Made by a program: the position numbers and the translations under genes
Part shown: piece by piece, positions 54,439 to 64,000 of the stretch
Position numbering within the stretch: position 1 is the first letter of the stretch
Layout: each line of letters opens with the position of its first letter
Notes under the pieces: model-generated
The model's database searches: none
Seen by the model: the letters and a program-made list of their open reading frames with translations, nothing else
Told to the model about the DNA's origin: nothing
Source of the DNA: Lenzites betulinus
Lineage: Eukaryota > Basidiomycota > Agaricomycetes > Polyporales > Polyporaceae
NCBI GenBank assembly: GCA_022264855.1
Contig: JABYQU010000047.1
Location: 268,499 to 332,498, forward strand
DNA length: 64,000 nt
Direction: 5' to 3'

Positions 54439-56579
54439 GGGGCACCGTCAGACTCGGAGAGCCAGCAATGAGAGCAAGTGGGATAGGTGTGATATAGAGG
54501 CACCAGGAAGAACAATTTATGAGAGTGTGTGGTACTATCGGAGCAGGAAGGTCAAGTTCGTGCGTTGAGTGCGGATGAAAGTAGCAACGTATACGCTTTA
54601 GCGCCCTAAAGTATTAAAGTACGTGCAAGTTAGGTTCGTTCCAAACCCCTCGCACTTGGCGGAACGCGGACGGGTCTTGGTATGAGACTACGTGCAAGTA
54701 GCACTGTAGCAACTACGCGTATAATGCCACGGAGTAGTTGTGTTGCTGACATCGTGATCATTCTGGTACTAGAGCTTACCACTGTTCAAGTTGCTAGTCG
54801 TATGTCACGGCAGGCATTAGACAGGCTCAAACGGGTCTAAAAGTCGAAACGAGAGGTAGACTTTCGGCCGACTTATCGTGTTTTGAGTGCAAGTTGTAAT
54901 CGATTTTCATCCAGTGTTCACCTCTTGTCTCGATTTTTGAAACGGTTTTGCTCGGTCGACAACGAGCTGCCTGCCGTGTGTGCTATTCGCAATCCCGATG
55001 CGGCGGACTTTACCCGGGTGGGCTTAGCAGCTGAAAGGTGGGCTCGGGTGGGCTCCTCGGATCCGGGACCGGATAATGAGTTCACCGTGCGGCCGCAATC
55101 AAGTTGATGTAATATCATACAGCAACACCTGTTGCCTGCCCTTGCCTCACTGCGCACCCCTTGCGCAGTTGACAAGTCTGGACTACAATACTCACTGCGT
55201 AAACGGCCAAGTTGTCATTGCGTGAAATTACCCCGGTTATGTCGGATTGCACGCTCCATAGCCACGGATCGAAATCCCGCGTAAGTCCCCGAGGCAACGT
55301 GAATTTCCGTAGGGTATTCGCAGCGGTATTCATGGTGGTAATCATGTCGAATTGCCTACCTCATTGCCCCGGTGTCACTCTACATAATTACTGTGGCAAT
55401 GTTCGAGTCTTTGTCAGATTACAGACAGGCAACGTCGTGGTTATCCATGAAATTTTCAAGGCAATCCGCCATTTCACGCGAGTAAACGTTAGCGGGTGTA
55501 AACAGCCCATGTAGTTCTGTAGGCCTCGGGGCTCATATTCAGACATAGATACTAGGCTCGCGGCGGCCAGAAATATATAGAATATGTGTAATTGAGGTGC
55601 GGTACCCAGATATACTACTATGTGGTCGAACATTATAGTACTCTGGCAAACATTTATATGGCATAATGAGCCCGGGCGCGTGTGTCAGTGAGCTGGGGGT
55701 TCAGGCGAATGATATGTAGAGGGTGTGAAGACCACATACCCCAGGGTCTACATATTTATGAGAAGCGCTATTGTGGGATAGTACCGTCGCGGGCGCGTCG
55801 CCTGGGACTGTGAGGTCGAGGATGGTGCTCCTATATCGAGTCCTAGTATGTGAGCGACTGCCAGAGGTGATGAATTTGTACCAGAATGTGCGTTGAAACG
55901 CAACATGGCGTGCCTTGAGTCTGACTTACATGCACGAAGACCGGCTTACCTTTCTACAGGACGCTATGAATGGTGAAGACCCCCATGTATCATAACGAAC
56001 TACCGATAATTGTGTCCATGTGACTCCGAAGGGATGGGAAAAGCTTACCGTTCTGCAGCTTGGAAGTCGAGGGATCTCATAACCATCCCTCCAAGGCGCC
56101 CTCATGAGGTCGACTATGCCAAATGGAAAATCGAATGCGGGAATGAAATTAGTATACGACCGGGAGCACTTACCTTTATGTTGATCTTAGTAGCACCGGA
56201 GGCATGATGGCACAAGGTGCAGCTGACGGTTGTCACCGAGAGACGCCATCCCAAGCACTCGCATATAAGCCAGTACTGAGACTTAGAGTTGACAAGGAGG
56301 GGGAGCGGGGGAGGTCGTGTGGCCCGGGGGAGGCAAAAAACGGAGGCTCGAAAGACAAAGATGGGAGTACGAAAAGGAGTTTGCTGCTTGCGTACGCCTT
56401 CCAGTATTTATGTGTGGTGTCCGGAGACCCTCATCCCGAGCCTTGTGATTGTCGTACTCCATCTCGCAAGGAAAGCGACAATGTAATGTGGAATAAACCA
56501 GCCGTTGACAAGCGAAACGCGACGCCGCATGCGCGCGTAATCCCAGATGCACGTAATGTGGGATTGTCATATGGTTATC
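54439..56579. other. Gene-poor region with a MITE
   Basis: Holds the promoter side of the GH5 gene and the MITE at 54806-54978. 54979-56579 contains only short frames. It may include decayed 5' parts of the LINE that follows, but I could not show this. Confidence 0.4.
54806..54978 (+). mobile_element. MITE-like element, copy B (partner at 17641-17824)
   Basis: 173 bp with better-preserved terminal inverted repeats: CACGGCAGGCA at the left and TGCCTGCCGTG at the right are perfect inverses. Same orientation and interior as copy A. Non-coding. Confidence 0.75.
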
Positions 56580-56609
56580 TGAGATTACGCGCTGGCTAGT
56601 GCGAAGGTA

Positions 56610-59340
56610 ATGCATTGTTTACATAGCGAGCTGAAGGCGAGGAGACTAAAGCAGCAGCAGGAGAACTCACGGGCAAAGCACCGAGTGGACGGAGAACGCC
56701 CAACGAAGTATTGGGTAAGCCTGAACAAACCGAAAACGCCGCGTGAGACGATCCCAGCATTTGAGAAACGAATGGAGAGGGACGGTGAAGAAGTCCTCAC
56801 CTTCGTGACAGATTCTACAACAATGGCGGCGATGGCACGCGATTACCACAACGAAATACAGGCTGACGGACCGGAGGTCACACAGCCAGTACAGCGTGAG
56901 AAGGACATCGAAACTACTCTAGCAAGCATAAATACGCACCTTACAGACGAACAGGCTGAGACGATGAGTGCCACGATAGCACGCGATGAGTGCGAATTAG
57001 CGTTACTATGTGCCAAGTCTGGGACAGCGCCGGGAGTCGACGGGATCCAGTACGAAGTCTGGAAAATAATGCATGAGCGATTCAAAGAAGACTCAAGGCA
57101 TCCGGAGCGAACGACTTTCGATGTCCTCGAGATTCTGACTGCGGCCTTCGTGGATATCCAAGAAAGGGGAGTATGCGCCACAACATCCTTTGCGAAAGGA
57201 TGGATGTCGCCGATCTGGAAAGAGAAAGGTGAAAAGACAAAAATTGCAAACTACCGCCCGATTACCCTACTCAACTCTGACTACAAACTGATGAGTAAGA
57301 TCCTCGCAGTCCGACTGGCTGAGGTTGCGCCGGACATCATCCACCCGGCCCAGGCAGGATTTGTGCCCGGAAGGCGCCTCCGAGACCACACACAGCTCGC
57401 GCGAATGATGATGTGCTGGGCAGAAGCAGCGGAGGTCAATGGCGTGATCGTCGCACTCGATCAGGAAAAGGCATACGACCGAGTGTCGCACGACTACCTA
57501 TGGAGAGTCCTGCGACAATTCCGAATCCCTGAGAGCTACATAAAATGGATTCAAGCACTATACAGCGACGCTGAGACGGCAGTAATGATCAATGGAACGC
57601 TGAGCTCACCGTACCGCGTAATCAGAGGGGTGCGCCAAGGGGACCCCCTGTCATGTCTTCTATTTGACCTTGCAATTGAGCCATTGTCAGCAATGATACG
57701 AGGCTCGGGCATCAAAGGCATGGACATACCGCATCAGGTGGAAACCCTGAAAGCAACCCTTTTTGCGGACGATACTACAATATACCTGCACGAGGACGAT
57801 GATTTCGGTGTCCTACAGAAGGTCCTGGACACATGGTGTTCAGCGGCCAAAGCAAAATTCAACATTGCCAAAACGGAGATCATACCTGTCGGACATCGGA
57901 ATTTCCGAGACAAACTAGTAAACACATACAGAACCACAGGAGCGTGGGGGAACTACCCGCAGAATGTTCATGTTGCGCGAGAAGGCGAACCTGTGCGAAT
58001 CTTAGGCGCTTTCTTTGGAAATGGCCTTGATGACTGCGGTGTGTGGTCGCCACGACTAGCGAAGTTAGACGACACGCTACGAAGGTGGAAACTTGGACGC
58101 ACTACTCTAGAGGGTAAACGCCATGTCGCCCAGATGTTTGTCGGGGGTATGACACAATTCTTGACGGACGTACAACGGATGCCAAAAACAATACTGTCCC
58201 GGATGACGAAAATCCTCCGTAAATACATATGGGATGATAAATTCAATACGCCAGTAGGGATGTCTCACCTATGCCTGCCGTTTGAAGAGGGAGGTCTAAA
58301 CTTACTGGACCTGGATGCTCGAAATGATGCAATAGACATAACATGGTTGAAGGCTTACCTTGCACTCGGAAGTCGGCGCCCACTATGGGCGAATGTAGCT
58401 GATGCTCTGTTTGCCCGACTGGTGACCAAGGACTGCAGTGTCCGACCCGAGATGCGAGTTAACATGTTCCTGCAACATTGGAGGCCGAAGCTGTCCGCAC
58501 TCCCGCCTGAACTGAAAGCAATGGTCAAAGTAGCCGAAAAATACAACCTACGGGTGGAAGGCCTGGCCTTTGCGCGCACAATCTTACGAGAGATGCCCAT
58601 ATGGGATCACGGACAGGCAGAGCCGCGGACTATACGGAGACTAGCGATCCCGTCAGCAGTAGTCACATGCCTGTACAAAAACCATGGTATACGCACAGTC
58701 GGGGACTGCGAAGAACTAGCCCGTTCTCTGCGAAGTGACGGACACCGTGCATCGAGCGGGTGCACATGTGGCGCCTGCGAGCACATGATAGCAGTAAAAC
58801 GGTGCTCCAACCCGCATAGGTGCTACGAGCGGGCAGTGAGACTTCTCGACGCTCTGCCGCCAAAATGGGACCCGCGCGGCGAGCACCCGGAAGATTACGA
58901 GGAGGAACAGGTACACTCCCACATGACCGGGGGTGTTGAGGAGGCACAAATATTTGACCGCCGTGTGACGACGTCAGGTGCTCTGAGCACAGTATTCCGA
59001 ATATTCACGGACGATAACCCAGTCTGCAACGAGAGACTGGACATGAAGCTGTCAGAGGCAGACCCACTAGAGATCACGATCGCAACTGACGGTGCCTGCC
59101 TGAAAAATGGAGAACGAGATGCATGCGCAGGAGCTGGTGTCTACGTGGAAGATAACCACCCGCTGAATCTAAGCATGCGCCTCCCGCTGACGATACACCA
59201 ATCGAACCAAACTGGGGAAGCGGTAGCGACATTGTTAGCGACGACTAAGCCCGATACCACAGTGAACCTCGTCCAGCAGACAGACTCACGGACAGTCATG
59301 AACTCATTGACGAAGTTCAGAGCGAAGCACGAGGACACGG
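56610..59340 (+). pseudogene. L1-like LINE ORF2 (RT-RNase H), cut by a gypsy LTR
   Basis: About 910 codons without a stop. RT motifs in order: GTAPGVDGIQYEVWK, NYRPITLLNSDYKLMSKILA, GFVPGRRLRDHTQLARM, VIVALDQEKAYDRVSHDYLW (palm A Asp), RGVRQGDPLSCLLFDLAIE, FADDTTIYLHE (catalytic DD), then RILGAFFGNG. A Cys/His cluster (CTCGACEHMIAVKRC) precedes the start of RNase H (IATDGACLKNGERDACAG ... NQTGEAVATLLAT), which stops abruptly at 59340 where the gypsy LTR begins. The apurinic endonuclease expected upstream is missing, so it is also 5' truncated. Absence of stops over 2.7 kb implies a young copy. Clade assignment (L1-like) is by eye. Confidence 0.85.
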
Positions 59341-60212
59341 TGATACGGTAAGAGGTGCTCTGACGGCCGATAGCCGAGGGGTAGAGGACGTCTAGGTGTG
59401 TGATGAAGGGGAGTAAGGTCTCGAGCTCCCTAGGTTCGCTGGTAGGCCGGTCCGTATACTGTTCGCGCGCGAGCAGGAGGGAGGTCTCTCGCACACCGGG
59501 TGGGTGGCGCGCGCGGACTCGCGCTGTAGAAAGGGCGCGCGCGGAGGTAAACTCAGTAACGCAACGCGCGCAGGAATAACGCAACGCTCGCAGTCAGCCG
59601 CGGGGCTTCGCAACGCAGTACGCACGCAGTAAAACGCAGGAGGAACGGAATAGACGCAATATACGCAACTGACGGTACGCTGTCACAGCGGAGAGGTCTC
59701 CAGTCGTCCTGCCTTGAAGGGGAAGCTGTTGCACGTTGAGAAGCGCGAGGGACACGTTCCCAGCAGTTGAGAGAGTGAGGGGTGGATTGTCTGGGGGGTT
59801 CGAATGCCCCGAAATGACTATGTACAAGAATGCCCGCAGGCTGAATCAAAAACACGTGCTACCATACGGAAGATAAGCGGAAACCGGGCCCAGGATGCCT
59901 CGCGCGCCGGGCGCACTCGCCGCGCGCGATCCGACTCTTCGCGCGCCTCGTGCGCGCGCCACTGATGCGCCCAGCGGACCCGCGCGCGCGAGCAGCTAGG
60001 GCAGAGGGCTCGGGATAGCGACAGGCATCGCGCGCGCCGTGGTGAAGTGCCCCGCGCGCATCTTGACCTTGCGCGCGATGGGCTACGCGCATTGCGCGCG
60101 CGACGTAGGGGGTACCGAAGTGTGCGGTGGGCTCTGCGCGCGCTGTGGTTGGCGTGCGCGCGCAAAGGAGGAAAAGGGGGTTTCTGGCCTGGAACGCCTG
60201 TGGAGCGTATCA
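59341..60212 (-). repeat. Gypsy 3' LTR
   Basis: 872 bp. Its ends are TGATAC / GTATCA, a 6-bp terminal inverted repeat in the TG...CA form. The inner end abuts a G-rich purine tract, and the outer end cuts the LINE ORF. The part at 59560-59680 repeats ACGCA many times. The 5' LTR lies outside the window, so identity could not be checked. Confidence 0.65.
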
Positions 60213-60222
60213 TCTCCCCCCC
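60213..60222 (-). other. Gypsy polypurine tract
   Basis: On the minus strand GGGGGGGAGA immediately precedes the LTR's TGATAC. Expected plus-strand primer of a minus-oriented LTR element. Confidence 0.65.
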
Positions 60223-60276
60223 ACTAAAATCTTGACCGCCCTCGGTCAACGCGATCGATGCCGGGGTCCTTGGAAG

Positions 60277-60284
60277 TATAAAAG
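60277..60284 (+). promoter_or_regulatory. TATA box of the first antisense gene
   Basis: TATAAAAG on the plus strand, 48 nt upstream of an ATG in a GCCGCCACCATGA context. Evidence that the gene opposite to the gypsy transcript has its own promoter just inside the 3' LTR. Confidence 0.6.
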
Positions 60285-60324
60285 GGGGGTGGGGTATAGG
60301 ATAGAGGCCGACCCTGCCGCCACC

Positions 60325-60975
60325 ATGAGCATGACACTAGAACAACTCTTGCAAGTCGGTGTCGAGCTGCGCAGCCTTCATCCTGACGCCACCCTGCCTA
60401 GGATCGACCGCGCGACCAATGCACTGCGTCGGGTCGTTGAGGGAGGACGTGGTTCGGAGGAGGACTTGCGCGCGCGCATAGCTGCCGTGGTGCGCGCCTT
60501 TGTGAGTCGCGCGCGCTGCCTCCGCGCGCTGTTGCTGACCGCGCGCGCAGGAGGCCCACTATATCGTCTACCCGCGCGGGGCTACGCTTGCGGAGCGTGT
60601 AGAGACCATCGAGGGGATCGTCGCGGCCATTCCGCCCGAACTTGGGCTCGCGCGCGTCTTGAGGACGAGTTCTACGCCATGCGCACCAGAGTCGCGCCGA
60701 TGATCTTCAATCAGTGGCTGCCGGTCCTCGCGCTGCTAGAACACCGCGCGCGCGAGTATCGCGACGCTCTTGTAGGCCTGCGCGCGCTGGATCCAATGAA
60801 CGCACCAGCTCCGTCGACCTTGGTCCGCGTCGAAGGGCACTTGCAGGACATCCAGGACTTGAAGCGCGAGCTAATCAACGCACAGTTCGCCTATGGGGAG
60901 GGGGACTTGGACATCTTGGAGAGTAACGACGCCCATGGTGACGCGCGCACGGTTCCGCGGACCGCGGAAATGTAG
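60325..60975 (+). pseudogene. Antisense gene A in the gypsy element (frameshifted)
   Basis: Exon 1 is 60325-60501 (59 codons, MSMTLEQLLQVGVELRSLHP), then a 49-nt intron (GTGAGTC ... GCGCAG), and exon 2 from 60551 (EAHYIVYPRGATLAERVETI). Near 60655, inside a GCGCGCGT run, the protein-like frame switches to LEDEFYAMRTRVAPMIFNQW and runs to a stop at 60975, so one base appears lost. The product would be about 200 aa, alpha-helical and charged, with no catalytic motif. Perfect Kozak context and an upstream TATA box argue it is a real gene. I do not recognise the family; a Gag-like or accessory role is possible. The frameshift may be decay or a consensus error in GC repeats. Confidence 0.6.
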
Positions 60976-61395
60976 AGGGCTGCGCGCGCTATAGGGCGGA
61001 ATGGCCGCGCGCGAATGTAGGGCACCGGGGACGCGGACTTGGAGAAATACACAACGTTTGTGACGTCATCCTGCGCTGAGTGCTTCAGATCCTCAGATTT
61101 GCGTCCCGGAATGGCGGTTGCATTGTCAGCGCGCCGTTCCCAAAGCTCGGTAGGTCCGTCAGGGTCGCCCACGGGGCAGGCGCGCGCTTGAGCCCGTCGC
61201 GCGCGCGGCTCCGCGGACCTCGCGCATTGCCGCGCGCGTAGCGCCTAAGCGCGCGCTCATGCAGGGTCGCGCGCGAGGTCGCCGCGCTATTGTCCTCGCC
61301 TCAGAAAAGGCCTGACCTCCCTCCGTCGTTTTTCGCCTCCTTCCTCCTTCGCCCCCATCCTACTCGCTTCACTCCCCCGCCCACTCACTGCCGCT

Positions 61396-63188
61396 ATGCC
61401 CGCCCCGTCTGCTTCTACTCAAACCTGGGGTGGAAAGGACGAACAACTCGTCCGAGCCCTGGAGACTTCGATGGCGCCGGTATGGGAGGTGGAGCCTGCG
61501 GACGACGCGACAGGGAGCGAGTGCCGCAAGTGGGCCCGCCGCGCCGCGCGCGTACTGGTACGCCCGCGCGTTCTGTCTTCTCTCTCGCGCGCTGACCATC
61601 ACCCCCAATAGGACGCGGCGGAGAAAGCGTGCTGTCCGCCGTTTGTCCTCGACAGCCACGCCAACGCGGTTTGGGACCGCGTGGAGGACGCCTTCGCATT
61701 CGCCGACGCCGAATGGCCCGAGTGGGCGCGCGGGCAGATTCTCGCCGCGCGCGACCGCCGCGTTGCCGCGCGTAATCGACTCGCCGCAGTCCGCGCGGCT
61801 GAGCGCGAGGACTCCGACCCCTTCGGCGCCGCCCTGCGCGAGATCCAGGCCGCGACCCCGCCCCTCGTACCCCGTCCGCACGCAGTGGCCGCTCGCGCGC
61901 CAGCGCCCCCTCCGTCGTCATCAGCTCGCGCGGCTCGAAGGCCTCCAAGAAGCGCGCGCGCAGCCCGTCGGTCGAGATCATTCCGCGCGACTCGGCGTCC
62001 TTCAAGCCGGATGGCGACGAGGACGAGACGGACGATGTCGAGATCGTCGACGACCCCGCTGCGGACGAAGACGACGGCCCCGCTAGCGGCGACGACGGCG
62101 CAAACGCCATGGCGGTCGATCGCGCGCCCTCCACGGCCTCAACGCGCGAACTTCGCCCGCGCGCGCCCCGCGCGAACCCGCCGCCGAAGAAGAGGACCAA
62201 GATGATGGTCCCGCGCGCCGCGCAGGCCGCCGAGCCCATGCTCGGAACGCACTGGCGGGTGAGTACCTCCCCGCGCGTTTCCCTTCGTCGCTGTTGCGCT
62301 GACCTGTCCATAGCAATACGAGCGTTGCAGCAACTGCCGCAAGTCGGCCCTCCTGTGCGTCCTGGGCGAAGGGGCGACCAAATGCCACCGGTGCCACCGT
62401 CGGCGCCAGAAGTGCCAGACCCAGGCGGAGGAGGACTACGCGGAGTGGTACGACGAGCAGGGCTTCGAGCGCGGTACGTCCTCCGTGTTAACCTTCCGCG
62501 CGCGCGACTGACCTCTCGTTTTCTAGCGCGTGTCATCCTCGACTCCGACGGCAACGTCGCCGGCGCGGACTTCAGGGGTCCCGCCCCCGCCGACTTCGTC
62601 CCCGCGGCCTCGGAACCTTCCACGCCGCGCAAGGGGAAGAAGAAGGCCACCGCCGCGACCGTTTCGCCCGCGCAGCCCGCCGCGCGCGCGTCCAAGCCCG
62701 CCACCCCCCCGCTTCCGCGCAGGCCCTCCGGCTTCCGCGCGCGCCCGATCGCGTCGTCGTCCAAGACCGCTCCGGCCGCGCGTCAGACACCCGCGGCAAC
62801 CCCGGCCGACGCACCCGTGGTCCACACCACGACCTCCACCATCGCGCGCGCTCCGCCCCAACCTCGTCCCGTCGCGCGCCCCTCGCGCACGGTCTCCGCG
62901 CCGGTCACAACCGCGGACGTCATGCCGCCGGCCGCCCCTACTGGCTTCCTGCTCGGCGCGCAGGCCGCGGTACGGCCTCAGGACCGGCTCGTCAACCCCA
63001 ACGACCCCGCGGACATGTCGCGCGGCGGCGCGCGGCGTGCAAGTCGCGCGCCGAGCTCGAGGTCTGGTCATGCGGCGCAACGGACTCGTCGGCTCACCCA
63101 GTTCCTCGAGGACTGGGTCGCGCGCATTTTGGCTGACCCGACTAACGAGACGGTGCCCGCATTGTGGAACCCGCCGGCGCGCGAGTAG
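61396..63188 (+). CDS. Antisense gene B in the gypsy element, Zn2Cys6-like cluster protein
   Basis: Plus strand, at least four exons. The start is MPAPSASTQTWGGKDEQLVR after a C/T-rich leader; exon 2 opens at 61612 with DAAEKACCPPFVLDSHANAVW. An acidic, Lys/Arg-rich linker (VEIVDDPAADEDD; basic patch PPPKKRTK resembling a nuclear localisation signal) follows. Intron 62259-62313 comes next, then CSNCRKSALLC ... CHRCHRRRQKC: C-x2-C-x6-C-x8-C-x2-C-x6-C, the spacing of a fungal Zn2Cys6 cluster. The last exon (from 62527) is Pro/Ala-rich and ends VPALWNPPARE. Exon 2 needs a frame change near 61890 that I could not explain by an intron. DNA-binding or Gag-like packaging are the two plausible roles; neither is shown. 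Confidence 0.6.
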
Positions 63189-63442
63189 AATAGTGGCGCG
63201 CGCGCCTTAGACCTGTAGATATTGTAGATAGGCTGCGGTTCCGCACCTGTACATAGCATACTCGTCTTGGGAATTGAGTCCGCGCGCGCGTGTGCGTGTG
63301 GCGGTATTTTCTTGGCCTCATTTGGTGTGAAGTGTAACGACCGACTAGAGTTAAACTTGAATGAAAAGAAAGGGTATCGAGTGCGCGCGCGAGCGCGCGC
63401 GCACTTGGCATGTTGAAGCACTGTTGGTCCGCTCGCGCGCGC
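63189..63442. other. Junction between convergent antisense gene B and gypsy pol
   Basis: Under 260 bp between the two stop codons, AT-richer than its flanks near 63215-63260. Expected to hold both 3' ends; no AATAAA was seen. Confidence 0.4.
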
Positions 63443-64000
63443 CTACTCCGCGATGTCCTCGTCTTCCGCGCCGTCGTCTTCAGAGTGCACCAGCTCCGCT
63501 AAGCGCTTGTCCGAGATGTCTGCAAAGTTCGGGGAAGCGCAATGTACTGGCGCGCGAAGTAGGGGATGAGTCGGAATGCCCCAATGGGGCGATGAACACT
63601 GTGCCGTCCAGCTCGCAGACCACATACGCGCCTCCGCGGTTACGTGAGACTACTACGACGGGTCCTGTGTACCGCGCGCGCATCTTGCGGTTGAGTGACT
63701 TCTCGATTTGGGTGTGTCGCACCAGACGAGCGCGCCGGCCCCGAAGTCGAAGTCGCGCATAGTGTGCTGATGATCGCGCTCGAACTTCTGGGCCGCGCGC
63801 ACGCGCGCGCTGTAGACCGTAGAGCGCAGTCGCGCGACGTCCTCCGCGCGCGTTGTAGTGCTACGGCTCTGCGCGCGATGAGCTCCGTGGTGGAGATAAG
63901 TCCCTGCGGCGCGGGCATGAGATAGGTAGCTTCGGAGATGTCGAAAGGGAGGATCGGGTGGCAGCCCGTGACTGCAAAGTAGGGGAACAACATGCGCGAC
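63443..64000 (-). pseudogene. Ty3/gypsy Pol C-terminus (end of integrase), frameshifted
   Basis: The minus strand reads FPYFAVTGCHPILPFDISEATYL, LISTTELIARRAVAL, then in another frame EDVARLRSTVYSARVRAAQKFERDH and MRDFDFGAGALV. In further frames follow VRHTQIEKSLNRKMRARYTGP with SRNRGGAYVVCELDGTVF, then FRLIPYFARQYI, and finally KRLAELVHSEDDGAEDEDIAE before a stop at 63443. This is the tail of basidiomycete gypsy integrases (GPY/F-like region, RYTGP). At least three single-base frame changes occur in 550 bp, so this copy, as sequenced, cannot make an intact Pol. The rest of pol lies beyond the window. Confidence 0.8.

Larger units (their letters stand above)
59341..64000 (-). mobile_element. 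Ty3/gypsy LTR retrotransposon (partial) carrying opposite-strand genes
   Basis: Minus-strand element running beyond the window edge. 3' LTR 59341-60212, polypurine tract at 60213-60222, a ~3.2-kb region with two plus-strand spliced genes, then the C-terminal end of pol at 63443-64000. Its sequence is saturated with GCGCGC, unlike anything to the left. Inserted in the RNase H region of the LINE; the flanking bases CACGG (59336-59340) are the expected TSD. Confidence 0.75.

Noticed and set aside
55115..55345. Minus-strand frame resembling the start of a copia Gag (TLRKFTLPRGL)
   Set aside because: Too short, no zinc knuckle or protease follows, and no LTR was seen around it.
61415..62764. 449-codon open frame on the minus strand
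   Set aside because: It is the shadow of antisense gene B in GC-rich DNA where stops are rare; composition is Arg/Gly/Ala low complexity with no motif, while the plus strand has splice signals and the Cys cluster.
1..64000. CRISPR array, operons, ribosome binding sites, rRNA
   Set aside because: Split genes and retroelements show a fungal nuclear region; no regularly spaced repeats or rRNA were seen.

Overview
The window is nuclear DNA of an Agaricomycete fungus, most likely a wood-decay polypore. The evidence is split genes with 49-65 nt GT-AG introns, four pepsin-like proteases of the polyporopepsin type, expanded 2-oxoglutarate oxygenases, and Ty1/copia, Ty3/gypsy and non-LTR retroelements of basidiomycete character. 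Nothing bacterial, mitochondrial or viral was recognised. Layout, left to right: a convergent pair of FAD monooxygenase paralogs (416-2984); a damaged polyporopepsin-like gene (4061-5771); a gene-poor stretch; an F-box gene (8635-10160); an NT-C2 domain gene (10891-12578); two related single-pass membrane proteins (13253-14633 and 15618-16484); the mitochondrial calcium uniporter pore subunit (18751-20103); a tRNA-Gly(GCC) (20173-20243); and three more polyporopepsin-like genes on the minus strand (20512-28539). Then come a gamma-butyrobetaine/trimethyllysine dioxygenase-like gene (29454-30768), a nucleotidyltransferase-fold gene (31139-31879), a Tag1-like vacuolar membrane protein (32812-34784), and three tandem isopenicillin-N-synthase-like 2OG-Fe(II) oxygenases on the minus strand (35013-50880). 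A GH5 glycosidase with a C-terminal membrane anchor follows (51329-54438). From about 56.6 kb to the end the window is transposon. The most informative region is 39.4-50.9 kb. The third 2OG oxygenase gene is split by a 5'-truncated Tad1-like LINE with a perfect 13-bp target site duplication (TSD), placed in what was a 54-nt GC-AG intron. That LINE is itself split twice: by a nearly pristine copia element (two 556-bp LTRs, one difference seen, 5-bp TSD GGCAC, half-tRNA-Met type primer site), and by an 838-bp foldback element (TA TSD) whose long inverted arms contain a tRNA-like A-box/B-box unit. Deleting each insertion restores the LINE reading frame exactly, so the order of events can be read. 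At the right end an L1-like LINE (56610-59340) is interrupted by a minus-strand Ty3/gypsy element with an 872-bp LTR (59341-60212) that runs off the window. Between its 3' LTR and the end of pol lie about 3.2 kb with two spliced genes on the opposite strand. One has its own TATA box and a strong Kozak context; the other encodes a Zn2Cys6-like cluster. The whole element is saturated with GCGCGC. This antisense-gene gypsy element is my best candidate for an under-described system. Splice sites given to the base come from consensus plus phase agreement; where I could not resolve them I say so. No homology search was run, so family names rest on motifs and remembered family features.
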